A DNA stretch of 34,680 bases, taken from the NCBI GenBank assembly GCA_946409855.1, contig CAMJXZ010000002.1, positions 1 through 34,680 of the forward strand, given 5' to 3'. This DNA is from an uncultured Clostridia bacterium. Its GTDB lineage: Bacteria; Bacillota; Clostridia; Christensenellales; Aristaeellaceae. A program made the position numbers and the translations under genes. Position 1 is the first letter of the stretch; every line of letters begins with the position of its first letter. Below, piece after piece: positions 9,580 through 18,018 of the stretch. Below the pieces are notes generated by a model. That model was given only the letters and a program-made list of their open reading frames with translations. It searched no databases and had not been told where the DNA came from.

Positions 9580-10509
9580 TTATCCCTTGACGGCACCCAG
9601 CATGGTGCCGGAAACCAGGTATTTCTGCACAAAGGGGGTGATCAGGAAGATCGGCACGGCCGAAAGCACGATGCAGACGTAGCGGATCTTCAGCGTGTTT
9701 TCCGCGGCGGCGGCCGCTGCCTGGCCGCCGGCAGACTGAAGCACTTCGTTGGACGCCTGCAGCAGCACCCGGCGCAGGAAAATCTGCAGCGGCTGCAGGT
9801 CCGTGTTCCCCAGGTAGAGCATGGCGTTGAAGAAATCATTGTACCGCGCCACCGCGTAGTACAGCGTCAGCACAGCCAGCGTCGGCTTGATCAGCGGTAC
9901 GGCGATGCGGAGCATCATGTAGAACTCGTTCGCGCCTTCCAGCGCGGCGTTCTCGAACAGGTCCTGCGGGACGCTGGACATCGCGCTGCGGCAGATCATC
10001 AGGTTATAGGCGCTCACCAGCACCGGCAGGATCATCGCCAGGCGGCTGTTGTACAGCCCCATGCCCGTCACCACGATATAGGTGGGGATCAGGCCGCCGG
10101 AAAAGTACATCGTAAAGGCCACATAGAAGTTCAGCGGGCGGCGGAGGAAAAAATGCGAACGGGAAAGCGGGTAGGCGCCCAGGCAGGTAAAGGCGATGTT
10201 GGCCAGCGTGCCCGCGATGGTGTAAAAGAATGTGTTGCCGTAGCTGACCCACAGCTGGCGGTTGCCGGTGACCATCCTGAACGCGTCCAGCGAAAAGCCT
10301 TTGGGAAACAGCACCACGCTGCCCTTGGCCACCGCGGACCCCTCTGAGATCGACACGGAAATGACGTACAGGAAGGGATACAGGGTGACCAGCGCGGCGA
10401 AGATCACCAGGATCCAGATCACGATGTCCAGGAACTTGTCCCCGGCGGACGCTTTCAGGAAGGAATGCGGATTGGAGACCCTGCGGCGGCGCAGCGTTTT
10501 ATCAGTCAT
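9580..10509 (-). CDS. Carbohydrate ABC transporter permease (LplC/MalG-like)
   Basis: Six-TM-type protein with EAA-like loop 'FENAALEGANEFYMMLRIAVPLIKPTLAVLTLYYAVARYNDFFNAMLYL'. Confidence 0.92.
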   Translation of the reverse strand: MTDKTLRRRRVSNPHSFLKASAGDKFLDIVIWILVIFAALVTLYPFLYVISVSISEGSAVAKGSVVLFPKGFSLDAFRMVTGNRQLWVSYGNTFFYTIAGTLANIAFTCLGAYPLSRSHFFLRRPLNFYVAFTMYFSGGLIPTYIVVTGMGLYNSRLAMILPVLVSAYNLMICRSAMSSVPQDLFENAALEGANEFYMMLRIAVPLIKPTLAVLTLYYAVARYNDFFNAMLYLGNTDLQPLQIFLRRVLLQASNEVLQSAGGQAAAAAAENTLKIRYVCIVLSAVPIFLITPFVQKYLVSGTMLGAVKG

Positions 10510-10522
10510 GCCTGCTCCCTCC

Positions 10523-11461
10523 TTACCAAAGCGACGAGCCGGTCACCCTGCGCGCCAGATAGTTGGAGCTGACCACAAAGGTGAACCCGACGGCGGAATA
10601 GAACAGGCCGACGGCGGCCGCGTAGCCGTATTTATGATTCTCGATGCCCTGACGGTACACGTAGGTGGAGATAACGTCCCCCGTTTCGTACACCGCCGGG
10701 GAGTACATGAGGTAAACCTTCTCAAAGCCGACGTTCAGCAGGTTGCCCAGGGTCATGATCAGCAGCAGGATCACGGTTTCCGAGATCCCGGGCAGGATCA
10801 GGTGGACGATCCGCTGCCAGCGGGAGGCGCCGTCCACCTCCATCGCCTCGTAAAGAGACGGATCGATGCCCATGATGGCCGCCACAAAAATGATGGAGTT
10901 GAACCCGAAGGACTGCCAGGAACCGGAGATGACGTACAGCTTTCTGAACCAGGAGGGGTCCGACATGAAATTGACCGGTTTTCCCCCGAGCCGGGAGATG
11001 ATCTGGTTGATGATGCCGGTGGAAGGGGAAAGGAAGTTGGTCATCATGCCTACCACCACCACCGTGGAAATAAAGTAGGGCAGATAGGTGATTACCTGGG
11101 CCGCCTTGGCGACCCGCCGGGAGCGCAGCTGGGTGATGGCCACCGCGAAAATGATCGGGATCGGGAACCCGAAAATCAGCGAGTAAAAGGACAAAAGGAA
11201 GGTATTCCGGATCAGCCGGAAAGCGAAGGGGGAGCGGAAGAACTGGTTGAACCATTTCAGCCCCACCCATTTGCTGGTGAACAGGCCTTCGAACCCGCTG
11301 CCCATGCGGAAATCTTCAAACCCCATGACCAGGCCCACCATCGGCAGGTAGGCGAAAATCAGGTAGTAAAGGAAGACCGGCAGGAACATCAGCAGCAGGT
11401 ATTTGTCCCGGACGATCAGTGCGCCCAGCGGCTTGCGGTTTTTCGGTGTCAGCGTCGTCAT
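10523..11461 (-). CDS. ABC transporter permease (LplB-like)
   Basis: 'YLPMVGLVMGFEDFRMGSG', EAA-like loop 'YEAMEVDGASRWQRIVHLILPGISETVILLLIMTLGNLLNVGFEKVYLMYSPAVYETGDVISTYVYRQG'; start MTTLTPKN after GGAAAGGAAG. Confidence 0.92.
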   Translation of the reverse strand: MTTLTPKNRKPLGALIVRDKYLLLMFLPVFLYYLIFAYLPMVGLVMGFEDFRMGSGFEGLFTSKWVGLKWFNQFFRSPFAFRLIRNTFLLSFYSLIFGFPIPIIFAVAITQLRSRRVAKAAQVITYLPYFISTVVVVGMMTNFLSPSTGIINQIISRLGGKPVNFMSDPSWFRKLYVISGSWQSFGFNSIIFVAAIMGIDPSLYEAMEVDGASRWQRIVHLILPGISETVILLLIMTLGNLLNVGFEKVYLMYSPAVYETGDVISTYVYRQGIENHKYGYAAAVGLFYSAVGFTFVVSSNYLARRVTGSSLW

Positions 11462-11678
11462 GGATCGCCAGCTTCCTTTCCCTGCTTTTTTTGATTGTAT
11501 TCCATTCGGATCCTGCCGGGAAGATCCGGAAGATTCCGGACCATATCGGACCTCTTTTCGAGGAAAATGATAAAAAAACCGCAAAAAAAAGGCAAGCATC
11601 AGTTTTTCCCGGGGTATTTTTTGATGCTTGCCCTGTATTTTTCCTCATTTTTCGGGGCTTTTGAAAAGCCGGCGCTTT

Positions 11679-13877
11679 TCAGGTTTTGCGGTAATCGCTG
11701 GGGTTGATGCCCATGCTGGCCTTGAAATTTCTCCGGAAGATCAGGAGGTTGGTGAACCCGCACTGCTCTGAAATCTCCTCCAGGGACAGGTCGGTGGTCT
11801 GCAGCAGCCGGGTGGCGTGCTGGATCTGGCAGTCCCGGACGTACTGGAGGAACGTTTTGCCGAAGCGGTCCCGGCAGACCGTCCCGACCATCTTGCTGGA
11901 GACGCCGAAATGATCCGCGACGGAGGTCAGGCTCAGGTCCGGACTGAGCACATTGGCGTTGATATACCCGCAGATCTCGTCCTGCAGGCGGCTTCGTCCC
12001 TCGTCCCCCGCCACTTCCGCCTGGTAGGTGATCAGCGCCTGATTCAGCACGCTGCGGAAATAGGCGAAGATTTCCTCGATGGTGGCCGGTTCGCTCATCC
12101 GCTCGATTCTCAGGTGCGTCGTGCTGTTTTCGCTGATCTGGCGCAGCGCCGCGCTGATGCAGGAATGCATTTCATCCACCAGCCGGCGCACCGCGTCCGG
12201 CGGCAGGGAGGATTTCTGGAAGTTCTTTTCCCAGATCTGGTCCATCAGCTGGTCCAGCTTGTCGGGCTGGTTTTCCGTCAGAGCCCGCACGATTTTCTCC
12301 TGCGCGTCCTTCGGAAACCAGAAGTCCCGGTCTTTTTCTTCCTGTTCCTTTTCGGCGAAGTATACGCTGCCGCGCCCGCCGGTGATCATATTATCCAGCG
12401 CCGCGGCCGCGTCCAGGCACGCGCTCCGCAGGCGTTCCAGGTCGGTTTCGGGGCAGCTCACGCCGATGGTGACCGCCACCGACGGATTGTCAATGGCTTC
12501 CTCGATGGCCTTAAGCATGGTGTAGAACAGGTCCGTCAGCTTTTCGGACCGGTCCCCGTTTGCCACGACGTAGAGGTTCCTCGCGTCCCGCGGGATGGTG
12601 ACGACCGGATATTCGTCGTCGGAAAGGGCGGCGCACGCGTGGGCTGCCAGCGCCCGGGCGTCCAGGAACTGCTGCTCGGTGGCGGTCTTTTCTCCCGTCA
12701 TTGCCAGGTTGACCAGCCCCACCATGTAGGTATCCCGGCGCAGGAACCAGAAATACTCCTCCTGCAGCGCGCTGACCTGCGCCTGGTTGATGTTGCCGCT
12801 GATCAGCTGGTGCAGCGCGCCGTGGCTGGCGTAGGGCGATACGGTGATCATTTTTTCCCGGTATCCGTTTCTTTCGCCGATCAGGGCCGAAATGCCCTTC
12901 AGCACAGCGTCCAGGTCGCCGCGGGCGGCTGTGCCCGGTTCCTCCGTGGCGACCATTTCCGTGATCGCGCCGATGGGCGCGTATCTGTGCTTCAGGTAAT
13001 GATAGCAGCCGTACAGGGACATGAGCCCGATCAGCGCCATGATCAGCAGGGGCAGGAAAGCCTTCAGGGGAAAGGATATCCGGAACACGGCCGGATCCAG
13101 CTCAAACCGGTAAACCAGGTTCCGGCTGACCAGGCTGGCTATTTCCAGCATGTCCTCCGGGTTTGGCTTTTCGCCGCAGGAATAGATTTCTTTCGCCCCG
13201 TTCCGGATGGAGATGCGGCCGAACCGGCGGCTCAGCTCCTTCGACCTGTCCTGCAGCGGCGCAAGCTCCATCAGCACGACGGCAATCCCCCGGGCGCTGC
13301 TGTGGGCGGCGCTGCCGGTATAGGCGTCGGCGTAGACCAGAAATTCACGGTTCAGGATCATGTTGGCGTTGCCCGTCAGGTTCAGGAGGGACACCGCGTT
13401 CGTCACCTCCATCCACGGCGTCACCGGCAGCGCCCGGACCGGCTCGTCCAGGGCGATGACCCGGCCGGGGGCGAACAGGCGCTTGTCCCCCTCAAACCCC
13501 AGCAGGATGGCGTAGACCTCCAGGCTTCCGGAGGAGGCTTTGATCCGGCTCAGCTCGGACTGGGAGCGGTACAGCAGCATGGAGTCCGGCGTTTTCTTCT
13601 CGATGCAGATGGACTGGTACATGGTCCGCAGGCTTTCGGAAGAATTCATGGCGCCCGTCAGGCTCTGGGCGATCAGCAAATTCTGGTCCGTCCTGGTGGC
13701 GAAAGCCGTTGCCTGCTGCCGCGCTTCGTTCTGTGCCGCTGATTCGCTGGTGGTCCTGTAGGAATAAAGGTACCACAAACAGAATATGGCGATGGAAACC
13801 AGGATCAGCAAAACATAGGAGAGGAACAGCCTGCGGAAAAAAGAGCTTCTGAACAGCTTCTCGTTTTTGCTTTCCAT
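11679..13877 (-). CDS. Membrane-anchored AraC-type (helix-turn-helix) transcriptional regulator
   Basis: N-terminal TM 'LFLSYVLLILVSIAIFCLWYLY', second TM 'FLPLLIMALIGLMSLYG', C-terminal AraC HTH 'VLSPDLSLTSVADHFGVSSKMVGTVCRDRFGKTFLQYVRDCQIQHATRLLQTTDLSLEEISEQCGFTNLLIFRRNFKASMGINPSDYRKT'. Confidence 0.92.
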   Translation of the reverse strand: MESKNEKLFRSSFFRRLFLSYVLLILVSIAIFCLWYLYSYRTTSESAAQNEARQQATAFATRTDQNLLIAQSLTGAMNSSESLRTMYQSICIEKKTPDSMLLYRSQSELSRIKASSGSLEVYAILLGFEGDKRLFAPGRVIALDEPVRALPVTPWMEVTNAVSLLNLTGNANMILNREFLVYADAYTGSAAHSSARGIAVVLMELAPLQDRSKELSRRFGRISIRNGAKEIYSCGEKPNPEDMLEIASLVSRNLVYRFELDPAVFRISFPLKAFLPLLIMALIGLMSLYGCYHYLKHRYAPIGAITEMVATEEPGTAARGDLDAVLKGISALIGERNGYREKMITVSPYASHGALHQLISGNINQAQVSALQEEYFWFLRRDTYMVGLVNLAMTGEKTATEQQFLDARALAAHACAALSDDEYPVVTIPRDARNLYVVANGDRSEKLTDLFYTMLKAIEEAIDNPSVAVTIGVSCPETDLERLRSACLDAAAALDNMITGGRGSVYFAEKEQEEKDRDFWFPKDAQEKIVRALTENQPDKLDQLMDQIWEKNFQKSSLPPDAVRRLVDEMHSCISAALRQISENSTTHLRIERMSEPATIEEIFAYFRSVLNQALITYQAEVAGDEGRSRLQDEICGYINANVLSPDLSLTSVADHFGVSSKMVGTVCRDRFGKTFLQYVRDCQIQHATRLLQTTDLSLEEISEQCGFTNLLIFRRNFKASMGINPSDYRKT

Positions 13878-14229
13878 AACTGTCCTCCGGAATCGGTCAG
13901 AATCAGAACAGGCCTATTATACCGGACGTACCGGGAAAATTCAAGGGAACAACGCATTGCCCGAAAAATCGGGCTCTGCGGGCTTCGGCCTGTTTTCGGG
14001 CGCCTGCTTCCGTTTTCTTTCCGGGGAACTGTCCCGCCGTCATGCACCGGCGGATGGTGATCCCGCAGTCTTTCTTCGCCTCGGTCCGGTCAGGCGGGCG
14101 AAACATTATGTGCTTAAATTCGTACAGATATACTGCCGCCATGGCCGGGATCTGCGTATATATTCATGACGGAGCAAAAAGTTCCGATACGAAACAGAAA
14201 ACAGCGCGAAAGCGAAGGAGGAAAACATA

Positions 14230-14382
14230 ATGAATACCAATAAGAAAGAGAACAATATGAACGAACTGAACATCAGCGAAATGGAACAGGCCAATGGCGG
14301 AATCCTGCCGATTCTTTTAGGACTCGGCACCCTCGCACTGGGCGGAGTCATCATTGCCGTGATGCCTGACAAGAAGAAATAA
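14230..14382 (+). CDS. Small peptide with double-glycine leader, bacteriocin-like (50 aa, not in ORF track)
   Basis: MNTNKKENNMNELNISEMEQANGG|ILPILLGLGTLALGGVIIAVMPDKKK; AAGGAGG SD 9-10 nt upstream; GG-type leader pattern ELxxxEMxxxxGG. Confidence 0.75.
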   Translation: MNTNKKENNMNELNISEMEQANGGILPILLGLGTLALGGVIIAVMPDKKK

Positions 14383-14460
14383 TACTGTGCAGCCGGAGAC
14401 AGCGGCGCTGAAACAGGCGCCGCGGAGCTGAAAACAACACAAACGCGAAGAAGAAAAAAC

Positions 14461-14700
14461 ATGATGAATACGAAAACAGCGGAACTGAGTCTGAATCAAA
14501 TGGAAATGGTGAACGGCGGCGCGGATCCGATCCAGACCGCGGCGGCGGCCGGCGCCGGCGGCATCGTCGGGGGAGCGTCGGGCGGAGTGCTCGGGATTTG
14601 CCTCGGCCTGGCGACCGGTCCGATCGGCTGGATGGCCCTCGGCGGAGCGATCATCGGCGGCGCCGCGTACGCCACCTACTACACGCTGACATCAAAATAA
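14461..14700 (+). CDS. Small glycine-rich peptide with double-glycine leader, class II (two-peptide-like) bacteriocin candidate
   Basis: MMNTKTAELSLNQMEMVNGG|ADPIQTAAAAGAGGIVGGASGGVLGICLGLATGPIGWMALGGAIIGGAAYATYYTLTSK; multiple GxxxG motifs, hydrophobic core. Confidence 0.78.
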   Translation: MMNTKTAELSLNQMEMVNGGADPIQTAAAAGAGGIVGGASGGVLGICLGLATGPIGWMALGGAIIGGAAYATYYTLTSK

Positions 14701-14721
14701 AAGATACTGTCTTATATAAGT

Positions 14722-14759
14722 AAGGGGATGCTGCAGGCTTCATTCTGCAGCATCCCCTT
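14722..14759 (+). terminator. Strong hairpin after the peptide pair (terminator candidate; poor T-tract)
   Basis: AAGGGGATGCTGCAG gcttcatt CTGCAGCATCCCCTT, perfect 15-bp stem. Confidence 0.6.
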
Positions 14760-14769
14760 CCGCATTATG

Positions 14770-14930
14770 TTGCTCCACCAATGAATTCATGAAGCCGGAT
14801 GCTGGGGCAGAAGGGGTGAGAGACACGGAATGAAAGCGCAGGCGTACCCGTAGGCACATAAAGCTTTCATGACGCAGTATATCGCCCCATATGACGCTGC
14901 GGATGCTTCACGAATCTGTTGAGGGAACAA
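14770..14930. repeat. 161-nt palindromic intergenic repeat, copy 1
   Basis: TTGCTCCACCAATGAAT...GAATCTGTTGAGGGAACAA; same length as copy 2 at 21371-21531, about 16 mismatches by eye; whole element is an imperfect inverted repeat. Confidence 0.9.
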
Positions 14931-15005
14931 TAAATGAAAGAACATTGTCGGCAAATCAGGATGCATCCGGTTCCGTTCAGTCAGAGAGATATTTCTGAAT
15001 ACCGG

Positions 15006-16265
15006 TTATTTCCCAAGCGCTTTGAACATCCAGCCCTTATACGCTTCCACACCGGGCTGATCGAAGGGGTTGATCCCGAGGATTTCGCCTGAAAGATAAC
15101 AGGCGAACTGGAAGAAATAGAACAGCTGCCCGAAGTGATATGCGTCCAGCCGGCCGATACCCAGGATCAGGCAGGGCATTTTCGCGCTGTGGGCCTTGAG
15201 GGTCGCCTCGAAGGCCGCCCGGTTGATATCCCCAAAATCCTTCCCGTCGAGATAATCGAAATCATCCCGCCTGCCGTCCGGATGGATGACCAGACTGCCG
15301 GTGGGTTCCCGGACGAACAGGAAAGTTTCGAACATCAGCGGCGCGCCGTCCTGAAGATACTGGCCGACGGCGTGGAGCTCTTCGGAATACTCCGCGGCCG
15401 CAGGAAAGATTCCTTTGCCGTCTTTTCCCTCGCTTTCCGCGAAAAGCTGCACCCACCATTTGCTGAACCAGCGGAACTGAGGCTCAAAGGAGGCCAGGAT
15501 TTCCATGACATACCCACGCTGATGATACAGATTTCTCAAAACCGCGTAGCGAAGGGCGGGATTGGTTTCAGCCCCGGTTTCATGGAGCAGCTTTTCCATA
15601 TCCTTTCCGCCCCGGACCAGCGCGCGGATGTCGATCCCGGCGCAGGCCATCGGCAGCAGGCCCACGCAGGAAAAAGCGCTGTAGCGGCCGCCCACATCCG
15701 TCGGGAAAGGAACGAAGGTGTAGCCTTCCTGTTCACACAGTCTTTCCAGGGAAGAACCATATGTGCCCGTGCAGATGGTGCGGCGGGCCGCTTCTTCCGG
15801 GCTGTACTTTTTCGCCATGGCTTCCCGCAGGATGCGGAAAGAGGAGCCCGGCTCCAGGGTTTCAAAGTTTTTGGCAATGCAGTCAATGGCGTAATCCTTG
15901 CCTTCCAGGCTCTGAAGCATCCTGTTCAGCGCATGAGGCGACAGGGTGTTGCCCGCATAAATAATCTCCGTCCCGGTACCGTCCGAAAGCGCCTCGATCA
16001 CACTGCGGGCGGCATTATTGCTGCCCCCCACGCCGATGACCACAAAGGCGTCGCATGTCTTTTTCACGTTTTCGGCAATGGCTTCGATCTGTTCCAGCCA
16101 TTGGTCTGAAGCCCATTTGTCCAGGTTCAGCCATCCCTGGCTGTCCCTGTATTTTTCCTCTCCGGCCTGAGCCCTGGCAAGGACCGGCGCGGCTTCTTCC
16201 AGCGCCCGCGAAAGCGCTTCGCCCGTGACCAGGTTCTTCTGATCCCTGACAGTGATGTCCAGCAT
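15006..16265 (-). CDS. pgi: Glucose-6-phosphate isomerase family protein (PGI-like)
   Basis: 'VVIGVGGSNNAARSVIEAL', 'FVPFPTDVGGRYSAFSCVGLLPMACAGIDI', 'QLFAESEGKDGKGIFPAAAEYSEELHAVGQ', 'GINPFDQPGVEAYKGWMFKALG'; but SGTTTE loop replaced (see findings). Confidence 0.88.
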   Translation of the reverse strand: MLDITVRDQKNLVTGEALSRALEEAAPVLARAQAGEEKYRDSQGWLNLDKWASDQWLEQIEAIAENVKKTCDAFVVIGVGGSNNAARSVIEALSDGTGTEIIYAGNTLSPHALNRMLQSLEGKDYAIDCIAKNFETLEPGSSFRILREAMAKKYSPEEAARRTICTGTYGSSLERLCEQEGYTFVPFPTDVGGRYSAFSCVGLLPMACAGIDIRALVRGGKDMEKLLHETGAETNPALRYAVLRNLYHQRGYVMEILASFEPQFRWFSKWWVQLFAESEGKDGKGIFPAAAEYSEELHAVGQYLQDGAPLMFETFLFVREPTGSLVIHPDGRRDDFDYLDGKDFGDINRAAFEATLKAHSAKMPCLILGIGRLDAYHFGQLFYFFQFACYLSGEILGINPFDQPGVEAYKGWMFKALGK

Positions 16266-16269
16266 GACG

Positions 16270-17436
16270 TTATACTCCTTCCCGCAGATCGATCAGCCTG
16301 GGCAGCGGCCCGCCAAGCAGCGGACGGCACCATTCCCTGAACGCCTCTGTCACGCCGTTGCCCGCATCGTTGATGAATTCATCGGGCATCTTGCGTTCGG
16401 TCATCATCACTTCCCGGATGTCCGCCAGAAAGGTTTCGCCGGCGTAAGAGGGACCTTTCTTTCTCCGGATCGCGATCATTTTTGCTGTTTCCCCGGCGAC
16501 AGCGGCCCGCACCGCCATCCGGCCGCATGCTTCCGCCTCTTCGCGGTCCACGCTGCTCTGCCAGGGGATGGAAGCCCTGCCCAGCAGGCCGGGCTTTTCC
16601 GAGCGGGCTTTATAGCCCAGTTTTTTGGTGATCAGCTGGGCCAGATGAGAAGAAACGTCCCCGAAATAGGTCGACCGGCCCACTGTAAAAACAGGCTCCA
16701 CAATGGGCTTTCCGTCCGCGTCGTGCAGGCCTTCGCTGGCCACGACGACGCCGCACCCTTTTTTGTCGATCAGCTTCTGTACATCCGACAGAAACTGTTC
16801 TTCATCAAAGTTTCTTTCCGGAAGAAAAATCAGGTCAGGTCCGGCCCCGTAACTGTCCGCTGCCAGAGCGGACGCCGCCGCCAGCCATCCGGCGTTCCGG
16901 CCCATCGCTTCCACCACCGCGATATGGATCGGCAGGCTGTTCACATCACAGCACACCTCCGCCACGCTGCCGGCGATATACCTGGCTGCACTGGCAAAGC
17001 CCGGGGCATGATCCGTAACCGCCAGATCGTTGTCAATGGTCTTGGGGATGCCGATGACCCGGATATCTGTTCCTTCACATTTCTTCTGCAGTTTTCCGCA
17101 GGTATCCATGGTGCCGTTGCCGCCGTTCATCAGCACGTAACGGATCCCGTATTTCTGAAGGACCGGGATCATGGCTTCATATTCCGGAGCTTCCATAGCA
17201 TCCCGGGAGGTGCCGATGGCGGAAGCGGGACTGCGCATCAGGGCGTCCAGCACGTCCCCGGGAAGATCGGTGACATCCCGAAGCCGCTCCCTGAGCAGGC
17301 CGCCCGTGCCGCCGATGGCCGCATAGATCCGGCCCACCCGGTCACAGGCCTGCGCTTCCCGGATGGCGCCGCAGAGCGAGACGTTGATCACAGCCGTAGG
17401 GCCGCCGCCGTGGATGATGATCAGGTTATTATCCAT
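16270..17436 (-). CDS. 6-phosphofructokinase family protein
   Basis: 'LIIIHGGGPTAVINVSLCGAI', 'VLMNGGNGTMDT', 'IRVIGIPKTIDNDLAVTDHAPGFASAARYIA', 'VVEAMGRNAGWLAAASALA'. Confidence 0.9.
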   Translation of the reverse strand: MDNNLIIIHGGGPTAVINVSLCGAIREAQACDRVGRIYAAIGGTGGLLRERLRDVTDLPGDVLDALMRSPASAIGTSRDAMEAPEYEAMIPVLQKYGIRYVLMNGGNGTMDTCGKLQKKCEGTDIRVIGIPKTIDNDLAVTDHAPGFASAARYIAGSVAEVCCDVNSLPIHIAVVEAMGRNAGWLAAASALAADSYGAGPDLIFLPERNFDEEQFLSDVQKLIDKKGCGVVVASEGLHDADGKPIVEPVFTVGRSTYFGDVSSHLAQLITKKLGYKARSEKPGLLGRASIPWQSSVDREEAEACGRMAVRAAVAGETAKMIAIRRKKGPSYAGETFLADIREVMMTERKMPDEFINDAGNGVTEAFREWCRPLLGGPLPRLIDLREGV

Positions 17437-17451
17437 AAGGTGGTTTCTCCT

Positions 17452-18018
17452 TTACATAAGGCCCAGCAGGCCCAGGGCCAAACCGCCCGCGCCGCACAGC
17501 GCCATGGTCAGGATCGGGTTCAGCCTGAATTTCCTCAGGGAGAAGAAAGCGCCTGCAAACAGCGCCATCGCGGCCCACTGCGCGTTTTCCGGGCTGATCT
17601 GCTGACGCCCGCCGAAGGCTATCTGCAGCAGCATATTGAGTCCGGCCGCGCCAATCAGGGCTACCACCGCCGGACGCAGAGACGCCAGCACACCCTGCAG
17701 CATGGGCAGTTCCCGGTATTTGCGGTAAATGTAAGCCAGCAGCGACGCGATAAACAGGGAGGGCAGGATGCAGCCGAAGGTTGCGATGACCGCGCCCGGC
17801 AGCCCGGCGACTCTCATGCCCACAAAGGTCGCCCCGTTCAAAGCGATCGGCCCGGGCGTCATCTCCGCGATGGTCGCCAGGTCCATGAACTGCTCCGCCG
17901 TCAGCCAATGATGCAGATCGACCGTCTGGCTTTGGATCAGCGGGATCGCCACATATCCGCCGCCGATGGAGAACAGGCCGATCTGCACGAAGCTCAGAAA
18001 CAATTGCGGCAATATCAC
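17452..18018 (-). CDS. Chromate transporter (CHR) family protein, half-size subunit 2
   Basis: 'LFLSFVQIGLFSIGGGYVAIPLI...WLTAEQFMDLATIAEMTPGPIALNGATFVGMRVAGLPGAVIATFGCILPSLFI'; GTG start overlaps upstream stop (GTGA). Confidence 0.9.
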   Translation of the reverse strand: MILPQLFLSFVQIGLFSIGGGYVAIPLIQSQTVDLHHWLTAEQFMDLATIAEMTPGPIALNGATFVGMRVAGLPGAVIATFGCILPSLFIASLLAYIYRKYRELPMLQGVLASLRPAVVALIGAAGLNMLLQIAFGGRQQISPENAQWAAMALFAGAFFSLRKFRLNPILTMALCGAGGLALGLLGLM

